Source: Pyxicephalus adspersus
Lineage: Eukaryota; Chordata; Amphibia; Anura; Pyxicephalidae
Assembly: GCF_032062135.1 (NCBI RefSeq)
Contig: NC_092866.1
Span: 22,770,874 to 22,834,873 of the forward strand
Direction: 5' to 3'
Length of the DNA: 64,000 nt
A program made the position numbers and the translations under genes. The notes under the pieces were generated by a model. That model was not told the origin of the DNA, searched no databases, and saw nothing but the letters and a program-made list of their open reading frames with translations. Positions 24,219-36,865 of the stretch are shown here, piece after piece; within the stretch, counting starts at the first letter, position 1, and the number at the start of each line of letters is the position of its first letter.

Positions 24219-24835
24219 ACACTGCCTGGCAAAAAAAAAAAAGTTACACACTTAAATATTTTTATTATATCTCTGGACCACTTTAGCTTCATTTCAGCAT
24301 GGTAGTTTTTCAAAAAGCTTATACAGTGGGCCTTATTTAAAAAAGCTCTCTAAGGCTGGAGAGGATACACTTTGACAGTAAAGCTGGGTGATCCAGCGTA
24401 CCTGGAATGGATCTGGCCCAGGATTCGGAACATTTGCTAGCAAATAGCAAATGACTGAAGAAATCAATTGCAGATTTTCTAGATCTCTACTGTATCCTCT
24501 CCAGCTTTGGAGAGCTTTAAAAAATCAGGCCTAATGACATAACATTTCTTTCCATCAATAGTTGCATTTTTTTTTTCAATATGATCTTGTATTCATGGTG
24601 GGAGAGTTGGATTGCTGTGTAAAATCTTCTTCAAAGATTCTCAGTGGGGTTAAGGTGTGCACCTTGTGGTGACTAATCCATGTGTGAAAGTTATGTCTCA
24701 TGCTCTCTGAACCACTCTATACACAAACTGAGCCCGATGGATGGCATTGTCATCATGGAATATGCCCGTGTCATTAGGGAAGAAAAAAGTCCAATAACCT
24801 GGTCATTCAGCAAATTCAGGCAGTCAGCTTTGTTT
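24219..24835 (-). pseudogene. Tc1-like transposase remnant, interrupted by a MITE
   Basis: The plus-strand left end, tacactgcctggcaaaa, matches a Tc1/mariner-type terminus. The minus strand from about 24780 to 24590 translates, with stops and a frameshift, to pieces of the transposase catalytic region: TGIFHDDNA and IHRAQFV (around the second acidic residue of the DDE triad), then THGLV and NPTLPP. The part with the third catalytic residue is damaged by a stop, and the N-terminal DNA-binding region is absent. A palindromic MITE (24328-24532) splits it: removing it joins aagcttatac to gacataacattt, as in intact relatives. A dead fragment. Confidence 0.8.
24328..24532. mobile_element. Palindromic MITE, copy 2, nested in Tc1
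   Basis: Left end gggccttattt, right end aaatcaggcct, with the family's ctgggtgatccag on the left; the right-hand counterpart is partly decayed. Flanks are AGT (24325-24327) and AAT (24533-24535), one mismatch from a 3-bp duplication. It sits inside the Tc1-like remnant and is therefore the younger insertion. Confidence 0.85.
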
Positions 24836-25285
24836 GTGTCTTTTATATATTATTTAAAGAGGGAGGAGATCAGGAAAATCAAAAGTCCTATATATATAAT
24901 TCTTTTATAACAACTGTGACAATATATGACTTTTCCCCACCAGAAAAAAAAAAACTTTTATACTGCTGTGAGCAATGGGGGACAGAGGACCACATTTATT
25001 TTTTTTAATTTTTTAGAAACCGTGCAGGAATCCTCTTTATACCACATACAGCTCAATCTATAATATTGAGTATTACCTTCATCCTAAGCATTATTTTCTT
25101 AATTTTAAATGTGCATGGTAGAAGTGTCTTATTTAGTTTGAGTGTGCCTGACTTGTATTAGATAAATGACACTTCTCTTCCTCTCCCATCAATAATATCA
25201 ACTTTTTGACAAATGAAATAACCATCTCAGGGGTATTACCTCTAAGCATCGCCACTAATCTTCATCTTTTGAAGTGTCCAAAGGA
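24836..25285. other. AT-rich non-coding DNA
   Basis: Nothing recognised. Confidence 0.45.
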
Positions 25286-25831
25286 TTATGTCAATAACAC
25301 TGACCTTTCACCTTCAGAAAGAAAGCAGCAATATGTTTCAATAGCTGAGTCTTTAAAGAATCTAAAAGCGTAGGAGGGATTTAAATCCACACAAGTAATC
25401 AACGTAGGTCTGGAACAAATAGGATCTGATAACCATTTTAATGATTTCATAGGAATTTTCTGTCCTCTCTGCTTGGAAACTTCTTTGAAATTGCATAATA
25501 TACCCAATAAATATCCAATGCCAACTGAGATACAGTAATAAGTGATGCAGTGCTTTGCAATATATGTTTTTTCTTCTGATAATGGCAAAAGGGGCAAACA
25601 TAGTGTACAGTTGTGTTTGCATGCTTTGAATTTATAGAAAAAATCATATTTAATTGACATCAAGAAAAAATATTTTGTTAGCAATATTAGCTGAGGTTTT
25701 GAGTTCTTTGGGTCACAAGGAAGCGTGTAGAAACCCTGTGCATGTCCTTTCTCCAGCAACATTTGTAATGTCTCCTTCACTCCAATTCTGGTTTGTTTAG
25801 CTTCTTGGAGCAAAGAAAGGAGGCTATGCAT
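25286..25831 (-). other. Unrecognised 181-codon open frame
   Basis: This is the longest open frame in the window outside the minisatellite. From its first ATG it begins MHSLLSLLQEAKQTRIGVKE and ends FLSEGERSVLLT. The first third has a plausible amphipathic composition (KETLQMLLEKGHAQGFYTL). The middle is AT-driven, with hydrophobic and cysteine-containing stretches. A run this long is uncommon by chance at this base composition but not impossible in 64 kb. I recognise no domain and see no supported exon, promoter or polyadenylation context. It may be a decayed fragment of a transposon or retroposed gene, or chance. I do not assign a function. Confidence 0.2.
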
Positions 25832-26735
25832 AGGCGAAAAGTCACAAGTTTAACAAGCAACAAATTTAACACAGGACCTCGTGACATCTCTGAGCCTTCA
25901 CCAAGCATGGGTGTCATGATATAAGATGAAGAGAAGGGCTAAGTGGAGCTGTGGGGAGACACTAGGTGAGTATGTTCTGCTGCTCAGAGAGGCAACATGT
26001 TTATTGCTCTGTACCAAGCATCGTTGTTTTTTAAGGATAGAAAAGTCTCCTACAGTCATGGATTCTGTCAATAATGGGCCCCTGTGTAAAGCTGACTAGT
26101 GCCCCTCTCCCATGATGCCCCACTGTGTAGCAGAGCATAAGCCCTCAAATTGGAGACGTCCTATGAGGAAGAACTTTCACGGACAGGAATTTCTGGAAGA
26201 ATAAATTCACCTGCCACAGAAAGGGGGTGCACACATTGCTTCCTTAGCGCAGTGCCAAGCTTAAACAAGGTTCTGAGAGCACACCAGGGGAAGATGGGTG
26301 GGTGTGATGACCGAAATAGGACAATGCAGTGGCACAATTTGTCTACCCTGGTTTCTATTCCATTCTAAAGCCCACCCTAGGGAAAATATTTTTTTGCAGT
26401 TCTTCAATACCTTAAAATAGGTAACTACAATATTAAACTTGATTCTACCTATCACTGTAATTTTTACTAACTTCATTATTTTTGTTTAGTGTATATACCT
26501 GCATAGACACAAAACAGGATGCATCTTGGGAAGAAATAGAAATTTCATGCAATAAACCTGATTCTTTCATGAAGCACAAGCAGCATCAATATCTATACTG
26601 ATATATCATGAATTGTTCCATTTGGCCAAAAACCTTGGCATGTATGTACCCTCCATTATTTTAGTATGAGCGCCCATTTAATTTTTGCACTATGCAAGTT
26701 TGCATGAAATAAAGTGTAGAATTCTAAGGAATTGT
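25832..26735. other. Non-coding DNA
   Basis: No gene recognised. Confidence 0.4.
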
Positions 26736-27305
26736 AAGGCCCCGGTCAATACTGGTATTCCCCAGACATCATCCCCCCAAATACTGAGTACAGAATGTCA
26801 GGAAATGCAAAAACAAGCCAAGGTCAAAACACAGGTGATAAGTCCACCAAGCGAAGTACAAAAGGAAAGGCACAACCAGAGTCGGGGTAGGAAAGGCACA
26901 AAGCAGAGGTTGGTCCAGGCAGAGTTCAACGGACAGTCAAGAACAGACACAGGTCAGTAACAGAATAGTCAAAAATAACTCCAACACAGGTAGGCCCAGC
27001 AGACGCTATAACAGGCACAGAAGATCGGAAGCAGAGTGGCTATAAAGCTCCAGCAGCCAATGACAATGCAGGACAGAGTCAGGAGCTGATCAGCCTCTAG
27101 AATTCCCTTGAGCGGTGCACAGGCTACCGATAGATGCTGGGTATGCCATAAATCCATCAGGCTGCACGGCTAAAGAGAAGCAGGGGCTGCTGCTATCTTA
27201 GTTCTCCTGGTTGTTGCAAATGACATCTCTGGACAGAACAAACAGTGTTTTATATTGCGATAACACACTGCACGGAGTCGTCGGACAGATGAGCATTTCC
27301 TAACA
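26736..27305. repeat. GC-richer interspersed-repeat-like block
   Basis: A purine-rich, CAGG-rich stretch (aagccaaggtcaaaacacag, aggcacaaagcagaggttgg, ggtccaggcagagttcaacg) is unlike its AT-rich flanks and resembles untranslated parts of frog LTR-type elements by style. No terminal repeats or coding domains are visible, so the family is not named. Open frames inside (26685-26960 plus, 26969-27157 minus) are probably not genes. Confidence 0.35.
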
Positions 27306-28207
27306 GGTATAGTGAGAAAGTCTTTAATGCCTGTAAAGTATAGTGTTAAAATATTTTTAAAAGTAAAAAGTATGTTTATTTATATTTTGTCTATGCCATA
27401 GCACCCAAACAAAATGTTTCTGCACTAAGGATTTAAAAAGTACATCATGTCTTTGTTTTGTATTGCACAGCTGCACTGGATATATGTATCCTAATCTCTT
27501 GTGTTTAATCTGTGTAAATTATATCTTCTTATAAACCTGGTGCATTTTTACCCATCCCTCAGCAAATGAGCCTTTAGTAAATCGTTAGTATTGTGTGGCG
27601 TTCATTTGGCCAGTTTGATGATCTGGCAGCAAAGATATATGATCATGTGGTGAAATTAAATAGAATCCCTCCAGGGTATAATGTGATTAAACTAATTAAT
27701 GGTTCTGTTTACATTATCCATTTTTATTAAGTTGTGTGGTATCATTATTTCCAATATGAGAAAGAAATTACTCTAGCCACAGTACAATAAGTATGTGAAA
27801 TGGAAGTATCCAAATATTTCCACTGCTTTAATCAAAAGAGTTCCTAAACCACAAAGGACCAAATAAGAAGACATCATGCTGCTTCCATACATTATGGAAA
27901 ATGGTTTAATAAAAAAAGATGCAACTAAGAAGAACAATAATGTGACTGGGAATATATGACATCCTGAGTTGTTTTTTGAATTTTGTAGTAGTCTAAATTT
28001 CCAAACTATATGCTGTAAGTAAAAAGTGCAGGAGGATGGAATGAACATAAAAACAACAAAAAATTTATATATATATACACATGGGCTCTAAGGGTCTATG
28101 GTTGAAACCAGGACAGGAAGGTTAAGGATGATCAGCACCAGCTGGCTGTGTGGTACCTTGTCAGGGAAGGCAAAATACTGGTGGAGCCAAACCCAAACAA
28201 TGTGAAT
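27306..28207. other. AT-rich non-coding DNA
   Basis: No gene recognised; open frame 27773-28048 (minus) has no motif. Confidence 0.45.
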
Positions 28208-28432
28208 GAGTCTGATATTTTAAAGCTCTCAAAGACTGGAGAGGATACACTTTAATCAGTGAAGCAGGGTGATCCAGAAAACCTGGAATGGATCTAGTCC
28301 AGAATTGAAAACATTTGCTAACAAAAAAACAATAACTTTTAAGAAATCCATTCTAGCTTTGCTGGATCACCCAGCTTCACTGATAAAAAAAAGTATCCTC
28401 TCCAGCTTTGGAGTGCTTTAATTATTCACACA
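28208..28432. mobile_element. Palindromic MITE, copy 3
   Basis: Contains the family's inverted halves (ggagaggatacactttaatc, aacctggaatggatct and gctggatcacccagcttcac, tatcctctccagctttgg). The outer ends are worn (gagtctgatatttt, tttaattattcac), so no duplication can be read. Confidence 0.85.
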
Positions 28433-28563
28433 ATAAATAGCTGTCCCTAAGAGATGTTTGTCTTTGTGAAGAACTTGTGAAAAAAGAAACTGGTGTGTTT
28501 AAGATTCCCACCAAAGCTTGCTAATATAAAGGAATGCTTGGTGGTGCCCCTTCAGGTGGACAA

Positions 28564-28746
28564 GACTAGAGAAGATACACTTTTATCAGTAAACCTTGAT
28601 GATCCAAAAAACCTGGAATGGATCTGGTCCAGGATTGAAAACCTTTGCTAACAAACAGCAAATCAATGCCAGGCTTGCTAGATCACCCAAGTTCACTGAT
28701 GAAAGTGTATCCTCTCCAGCCTTGGAGAGCTTTAATAAACAGGCCC
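28564..28746. mobile_element. Palindromic MITE, copy 4, left end missing
   Basis: Enters the family consensus at gactagagaagatacac; the first bases of the left terminus are replaced by unrelated sequence. The right end is complete (gagctttaataaacaggccc) and is followed by AAT. Lies only about 130 bp from copy 3 in the same orientation. Confidence 0.85.
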
Positions 28747-28749
28747 AAT

Positions 28750-31540
28750 GTCTGAGCTCCTAAAGAGGAAGATGCCATCCTGTGGACATGATAAAAGTGC
28801 AGTACAGATGGACCCAACAGAGGAACCAAAAGAGCAAGGGTACCATTGATGTGCACTAAGTAAATTCTATGAATAAGGAGAAAACTGCATCCATGGAATA
28901 GAACAGGAAAGACGGAGAAAATATGTGGAAAATCCTTAGTCTGTCTGGATGAGAGCCCAGCAGGGTAATCTGACATTGTCCATAGGCTAAAATACCAAAC
29001 AATTTCATAAAAAGGGGTATTACATAGTCCTAAAAATTCAACACTTTTACACTTTAATCCAATTGTATGCCACACAAGCAGGCCAAAAATATTCAACAAT
29101 AAGCCAAATGACCAACAAGAATAACTTACTATGATAATTATGCTTTATTCTTGGTTGTCATGTAATGTAAAATATGATTGTCATCCCATAATATTTTGGA
29201 CTTTTTATTATTATTTTAACCACATTCACCCTACTTTTCCTTGTTATTTTATTATGTCAGCTAGGCGTAATTACTTCTAAAGTACCATGTAAGTACATTT
29301 TTATCCATTTTTTCTGCAAGGGTAAAAACTAAATAAAGAAGGGAACATGTTGCAGTATAATGTGGCAAAAATCAGTGTGTCCAGCATTAATACTGTGCTC
29401 ATTTTCTTTTTGGCTTGATAGTTGAAGGACTTCTTACACAGGGAATCTGATGTCTCAAAAGTTAGCCTTTGCTGTCTCAAAACCCATTCTCTCTGTCTAA
29501 AAACCATATTGCAAAAAGTTCCCTGAGGAACTAGATTGCAGTGATAGTTGTTAATATCCTTGATGATAACTGCAAAGTGATGGATGTGATTCCCAATGTA
29601 CCATTAGGGAAATTGCACAGTGTTGTTTTGTATCCTGGATTTATTACTCAGGATCTATTTTTTTTCGGTAGTTATGGACTAGGGATGTGCAAATTCAACA
29701 AGTATTTTTTTTTTCAATAAATTTTGAATAAATCATTGAAGTCCAGGAAGGAGGAAGAATTAAGGTCATGTTGGGAGTATGATGCGCTTAAATGGCTCCT
29801 GAGGTTTACAGAATAATCTACTATTTATCTCAGTCAAGTGTATGTGCCTATCATTATTTTATCTTTATTTTTTCCCTAAGCAGCTATAGTAAATTAGCAA
29901 ACTCCACCTATGGAAAATCTGTGATTTGCAGGAAAATCAGCTTCCCCCAATTCATATACTACATGGTATTGCGATTTGCAATATTTTTTCTTATTTTATA
30001 TGAAAGAAGGCTTCACAGTACCTCTTTTTCTCTGTATTCTGAGCATAATTTTCAGTGCCTGTTCCTACTCTCTATGTATGGACTCAGCAAAGTCACTTTT
30101 CCTATTTTCTCTATCGTAGACCTACTTTCCAACATCTGCCATATTGTTTGCACAGACATTAAGATGTATAACTTCCTTTTTTGAAATTCTAGAAAAAAAA
30201 ATGTTGGCATCTGTCCTCATTTATTTTAGCATACTGTACAAATTCTCTTGTTTTAACAGCATCATTATCAGTATCTTAGTCACCATTCAAAATCTGTATG
30301 TAGAGGAATATGTAAGTCATTTTCTTGGTATGTATCTTTGATGTTGGTATCAAGATTAGTTTTTACTATGCCACCTACTTTACATGAGTAAATGTAAATT
30401 TACTCAATAGTTGTCCACTGTTTTTACTGACAATATAGGAGCAACTGTTGGTGTCACTTAAATATAGGGGAAGCTCTACATCTGTTCTTTATCATATGTT
30501 TGATAGCATTCTCAATATTTTTTTTCAATACAAGCAGTGGTATATGTACTGAACAAGATCTTTAAAATTATCATTTTGTTTGAATATAATGATATTGAGC
30601 ATGTATTGCTCACACTGTTTTTTTGTGTGGACTCTTGTGCTTTTCTGTACCGTGTGTATGTATATTAAGATCCTGCTCTAGGAAATGCAAGATTGTGCCC
30701 CAAAACATTGGGTAATTCTGGCCTCCTGTCGCTAACCCACTAACATGTTTTTTAGTATAATTTTTTTGCATGTCACTGCATTACTTCTGCCAACCTCATG
30801 TCAAATGCACCTTGTGACTGAATGGCATACATCTGGGTAAATCATACTGTTTCTGTAGTTGACTAAAATACCTAAATAGGTCTCTAGTCTTTGTTACAGT
30901 ATTTGGACCAGCAGATGGTATTTTGCAGTTTGGGCAATTCAGGGCAATAATTGCACCAAATAGGGATTTTTTGTAAAATGTCTACCATATATCTTTTGAA
31001 GTTTCCTAACCTTTCACTAGATATATTTAAAAAAGATGGCAGGTAGGTAGCATCATATATTTTTGCTTCCAGAGCACAAAAACATTTTAGTAGGGCTTCT
31101 GCGAGGTCTCAGTAATAGTTTGGATGCACTCAATTCCATCAAGCATAATGCTAAAGCTGGGATAACAAATAATAAAACCAGTGGTTTTGCAAAGGCTATA
31201 TCACCTTTATTTTTTTTTGGAAAATGTAGTTAAAAAAAGCCAATATATAATTGATCTCACGGCTTGTTATTGTACTGCCATTTTTTGTATTACTAATGTG
31301 TTGGTAACATTGCTCTATTACAACTCCTTGAAAATCAATAAAAAAAGAAAGCTAATATGTGTGTATTTATTACTTCAAAGAACCTCTCCAACATAGCATT
31401 AAGTACCTTAAACATTAATGGTGGTAAACATACCATTTCAGCTAGGTTGGCTCTGGTGATCACTGACAAGGGTAACTTTAGCCAGGTTTTGACTTTTTTA
31501 ATTAAATCACCTTAAAAGAAGGGTAATGCTGAGATTTTTG
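28750..31540. other. AT-rich non-coding DNA
   Basis: No gene recognised. A 130-codon plus-strand open frame at 29792-30184 is AT-driven (rich in F, I, L, S, Y) and has no motif. Confidence 0.45.
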
Positions 31541-31544
31541 TAGT

Positions 31545-31752
31545 CAGTAACCAAGGCTGGATAGGATACACATTTTTTGATGAAGCTGGGTAATCCAGTA
31601 AGCCTGAAATGGATTTCCCTAAGTCATTTGTTATTTGTTAGCAAATGTTTTTAACCCTGGACCAAATCCATTCCAGGTTTTTTTGGATCACCTAGGTTCA
31701 CTGATGAAAGTGTATAATTTCCAGTCTTGGAGAGCTTTAATAAATCAGGCCC
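31545..31752. mobile_element. Palindromic MITE, copy 5
   Basis: Left part degraded (accaaggctggataggatac), right end intact (gagctttaataaatcaggcc, then c and AAT). Central atttgttagcaaatg and aatccattccagg words identify the family. Confidence 0.8.
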
Positions 31753-33662
31753 AATGTATTTTTTTCCTAAAATGTGTCTCTTGCCAGAGCTGGATAGCAA
31801 TTGTAGGCCCAAAAAGTTCTGTAAAGACCGGATCCTTGCTTTCCCTAATGCTCCTTTACTTTCTGTTTGCAGACTTCTGTATATCTAACCTATTTCCTAG
31901 CTGGTTATTTTCTCTTCTACCTTCTGCTTTACTCCCCTATACAATAAAAAGTTTTCTTTCCTATTTGCTATTGCTTTGTTACATTGACTGTAAGTTGTTC
32001 CAGCTTCTGGAGCCCCCTCCCTCCCTTTTACCTTAAAAACCGTAAAATATCCAAATGCTGTATTGCTGTTCTAGGATATACAAAACTGTAGTATGTACCA
32101 AACCATTGAAATGTGTCCCTTGCATATTTCTAAGATTACATATGTCAACTGAAGTCAGTTCCCCTGCTAGCTTTAGGGTCTCAGATCCCCTATATCATTG
32201 TGATAACCCCATGCTTTATTCAAACTTTGCTTTTCAAATATTTTTTTAATTTAGAATTAAAAAGGTGTTATAAATGTACATAAATATTCTAGAAACTTCA
32301 ATTATTCCATACACCCTAAAGATGTCCACAGTTTTTGTTTTTAACTAACATATATGATCAGACTTAAATCTAGGCCCAGACTGGAACTCAAATAAAGCAC
32401 TGCCACATAAAGACTATACATACAAGACAGAACCTATTTTTTGGCACAAGAGCTCATCCATACTATAACACTACCTAGCCCCCTTGGCAAATTCAAATTT
32501 AGAATCTAGACCTGGTTATGTCACAAAATCCAAGGATAAAGTATGCTCTGTGTTCTAACAAAGCCTGTCTTTTTAGTTCTAGTTGTACCAACTCTTTACT
32601 CCAAAGCCCCAAATTATTCTTTCTTTCAATTTGTCTCTCACATGTGAGCTTTCCACTTCACAATTCAATTATAGGTAGATTGTTTAAACACAACATCCTC
32701 TGAAGGGTATGCAGTTACTTCCTTACCTACAAAAGACAGATTGTGCCGTCGTAACCCGAATTGAAACTCTCCCAGACCTGTGAGCAATTGAGAAGTTCTA
32801 TCCCTGAATGAGCAAGGATATTATAACCTGTTTTACCAATGTATCATTTTCAGTTTGCTTGCAAATGTCATTCCCCAAATAGAAGAAAAAGGTATTGTCT
32901 GCATAGGTTATACATCCACAATAATCACAAGTCAGATAATGTGGCACTACAAACATGATATATTTGTCTCCGGCACTGCTGGCTTAGTTTACTAATTTGC
33001 CTGACAGCGTTTTCTTTGTTCCCTACCAACTGTGATCATGACACTTTTGTTATTGTGACAGCAGAAATATTCAGTAACAGACACCCTAAATACATCATAA
33101 GCACCAATGTACTAATCATTAAAAATTGGTGTGCTCTCAAACACGTGCTTACTATCATTGTCAAAAGCATTCATGTTCCCAAAGGCATTTTGAGCTGACA
33201 AAGCATTGTGTGGATCTGTTTTCACACACACAAATCCATCATTTCATCATGTATTGAATTAAAGCTTATAAAACAGGTACTACTGTAAGGTCAGCATTTC
33301 AGTAAGTAACTACCCTGTGAAAAATATAAAAATGTTGACAACATAGTAAAAAGTAAAATAAAATGCTGAATCTATCGAAGTCTTTTTTTGGAGGAATTAG
33401 TTTCTTGAATTTGTGTTTCCAATTTACCAATCAATTGAAATGTGAATAAAGTTAGGGTTAGGTAAACTGTTATAATGCCCTAGGAAAAAATAAGCCATAT
33501 TCCCGTACTTTGGACTTCCAAGTCTCATCATCTTCAGCTTATGCTACTTGAGGCTAGTTGTCAGTCTATGATATATTTGTCTACAACTGGAGAGAACGAG
33601 TTAGAAATTAAAGAAAGCTGGAACTCCTGTTTAACCTATTTAGACCTATCCAAGATCTAGAG
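31753..33662. other. AT-rich non-coding DNA
   Basis: No gene recognised. The 133-codon open frame 31635-32036 starts inside the MITE and runs out into flanking DNA, so it is unlikely to be coding. Confidence 0.45.
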
Positions 33663-33939
33663 CAGGGTTTCTCAACTAGGGTTCCTCCAGAGGTTGCTAG
33701 GGGTTCCCTTGAGCAATGAGAAATGTGTGCCTCTCCATTGAGTTTAAGTGACACCAATGATCTTTTTGGCTAGCTGTAAGGATTACATTTTTCTGAATGG
33801 CAAGCAATGTAAGAGGTATCCTTCCCACCGACCACTACACTAATGTACTGTGAGCTGTGGGTATTGGCAGGGATACTCTGAAGACCTGAAAGTTATTTGA
33901 AGGGTTTCCACATTTTAAATAGGTTGAAAAAGACTACTC
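33663..33939. mobile_element. hAT-like MITE, cagtgtttctcaa family, copy 1
   Basis: Left end cagggtttctcaactagggt, right end aataggttgaaaaagactac (inverted). Interior words (gacaccaatgatctttttgg, ctaatgtactgtgagctgtg) match the copy at 39458-39728. The flank atctagag carries the TCTA core favoured by hAT elements, but an exact 8-bp duplication is not visible. No transposase is encoded. Confidence 0.8.
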
Positions 33940-34309
33940 TATCCAAACAAATGACCAAATTTATACCTTGACCCAACAGGTAGCATCAAAGGTGCTTTAA
34001 AGCTCAAAGCCCCAGAAACTCTTTAATTATCATAGCCAGATCCTTCAGATTAGAGATGTAAGTATTTGAACCTATATCTCTGTGTACCATCTTACAAGGA
34101 AGACTCTGCAGCTAGTTTTTCATAACCATTGGTGGAGCAATGCAAGATAGCATCAACTAAGCTCAATGCAATCACTCCCTAAAGGCTTTCAAAAAACCCC
34201 TTAAGATAGCATTGCTGGGTAACACTGCATTGCTGAGTATTAATGCCTATGAGTCTAAAATCTAACACCAAGCATCTAAAGACAGAATACAGTAAGGGTG
34301 ACAAAACAC
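33940..34309. other. Non-coding DNA
   Basis: Nothing recognised. Confidence 0.4.
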
Positions 34310-34312
34310 AAT

Positions 34313-34536
34313 GGCCATGATTTATTAAAGCTCTCCTAGGCTGGAGAGAATACACTTTCATCAGTGAAGCTGGGTGATCTAGCAAACCTGGAATGGATTT
34401 CCTAAAAGTTATTATCTGTCTATTAGCAAATGTTTTTAATTCTGGACCAGATCCATTACAGATTTGCTGGATCACCCAGCTTCACGGAGGAAAATGTATT
34501 CTCCTCAGCCTAGGAGAGCTTAAATAAATCAGGGCC
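34313..34536. mobile_element. Palindromic MITE, copy 6 (3-bp duplication AAT)
   Basis: Begins ggccatgatttattaaagct and ends ttaaataaatcagggcc; AAT on each side (34310-34312, 34537-34539). Both halves are well preserved (gaagctgggtgatctagc / gctggatcacccagcttcac). Confidence 0.9.
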
Positions 34537-34539
34537 AAT

Positions 34540-36865
34540 AGGTTTACTTTAAACTATATTGCACCAATTGGATAGAATAGGAAGTGCATAAAACACTCTT
34601 AAGCACAGCAAAAAAGAAGAGAATCTCTTTTAAAAGTAAGGAACTTACATCTTAAACATTTTTCTATTGGAAGATTTACAGTTCCAGTGACCAATAAAAA
34701 TGTTTGTATTTTCCTTCTACAAATACAAAAATTTGAATTTGTATGGAATGCCTCAATGAGCATGGTAAAAATGGTCACCACAAGTGAGTGAATCTCCTCA
34801 GTAGGGACATAGATACCAATAAAAACTTGAAGGGTTCTTACCTTTCTACACTCTATCCTAAATTACACTATGATCGAACATTTTTTTCAATACTGAAAGG
34901 TATTACATTTGTCAATTTATAGAGGTTTGGAATATTTTTGATTTATAATCTTAAAACTAGACTATGTAAAGTATGATTTAAATGTATTACCCATACCAAA
35001 TAAAAATAGCCCTCTTTTGTTTCCTGCATCAAATTTGTTGCATTTCTAATTTTGAGAGTGCCCATGTATGTCATTCTCATGCTTTAACGCATCTTTATGT
35101 CAGTATTATGTGTAAAGGAAGATTAGAGGTTCATTGCAGATAATCCATATGTGTTCTCTTCAAAACAAATGTCTGGGTTCTTTCCAAGATTTGACTCATC
35201 AGCATTCCACACAAACAAAAACACCCATTAAAAAGGGAATAAAAACACCAACAAAAGATACATGAGTGGAGTAAATGGAGGCAGCAACGTGACACCAATA
35301 GGGGAGACATGCTGTTCCTGAATTGCACTGCAGGCTTTATCACCGGCTCTGTCCCTACAAAACCAAAGCCAGCTCCCTTCCTGGGCAGTGTAATCCAGAT
35401 GGATGAATGCTGGCATGTGTGCAGCTGTGGTACATAGAGCACACAGGTGTTACAAGCAAAATGGTTTGCTTGGCAAACTAGTATTTCTTTTTGTTATCAG
35501 AGTTTTACTAGATGATTCTTTTCTGCAGCTGCCACTCTCTATTGTCCCAGTCTCAAAGTTTTATTTTAAATGGCGCTGGAAATATAATACAGGCTTACAT
35601 ACTCTGACAGCAGGTACATACAATATGGACCACCCAATCTACTTATATTATACATATCAGAAAAGCTTTAATAGCTACCTAATCTGTGGTTTTCTACTAC
35701 AAGGGACATTAAATTATATTTAGATTAACCAGGTTCAAAAGGAACTTAATTCAGTTGGAAAAAAAAGGAAAGCATAATTATGTTTATAATAAAGCACATT
35801 TTGTGTATAGTCAGGGCATGTGATTTATTACAATCTGCCACAGAGCGTTCAAGCAGTTGGTGTTGCTTATTATTTGACAGCATGCAGATTAATGTCAAGC
35901 AGCTATGGTTGACTGTAACATAATGTTTACATACAGGCTGTCTTACACTGCACCCAAACAGACAGCCGGAATGAAATACTGTTTAGTTCCAACAGTCTAG
36001 CTGACATAAACTGTTCGATGTTAAAGAAGAGCAAACAGCAAGCTGTGCGGTGTCAGAACAGAAGACGTCCCCAGTCTATAACAAAAGCTATTTACTTTTC
36101 ACAGCAAACTACAAATACATTCTCACAAGGTGTATTTTAGATGGGTCAGGCTGACCCTGTGGTACGGTAATACAATGCAGGAAACATCTGATAATGTTTC
36201 AAGACTAAAGAACTGATTAGACTCCTAGAAAATTTTTACGTATGTAAAGTTGTAAGTTGTAAATGTAAATTATTTACACATTTTTGAGGTATAATAAATC
36301 CTAAATTTGGGGATTAGATGGTTGCCTAATGAAGTCACAAGAAGCAATAACATAGCGATAAAGTGATCAATGCAATGATTTTGGCTTAGCTCATGCCTAA
36401 CACCTGTGTGCACCAGACCATAGGCTAACATATTAAATGGCACAATTCAAGGAATGAAAAGGGGCCAATTTATAAAAAAAAATGGGGAATAGAAATTGTT
36501 CTCCAATTTTTTTGGTATACACCTTTGGAAACCATTTTTAGAACACCATATGGATGAGAATAGACACACATTTCCAACAGTGAAGAGTTGAGGAATTTAT
36601 TATTCATATACAGCCTTACAGTCTGAAACAATTTTGGTTATTAAAAACAAAAAAAGTTTTCTTTAGCATAGAGGACAATCAAACTTTGCTTTTATTGAGC
36701 AGTATTGTAACAGAAAACACAAGATTCAGGCGAGAAACTGGTAAAAGTAATTCACAACTATAATTCTAAACTAATGGTTTGTAGCTGCAAGCATGCTTTT
36801 CTCTGTGGTCTCAGAGTCTGTGGCTGGTTACTACACCTGAGCATTCACATCCACTCAGGTTACAC
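34540..36865. other. Mostly single-copy DNA with a candidate conserved element
   Basis: No gene recognised. The 106-codon plus-strand open frame 35403-35723 overlaps in opposite orientation with one at 35131-35442; neither shows a known domain. About 35820-36075 has balanced composition and dense transcription-factor-like words (tgtttacata, attaatgtcaa, gcagctatgg) and could be a conserved non-coding element; this needs an alignment. Confidence 0.35.

Noticed and set aside
28683..29099. 138-codon minus-strand open frame as a gene
   Set aside because: Its end lies in palindromic MITE copy 4 and the rest shows no recognisable domain.
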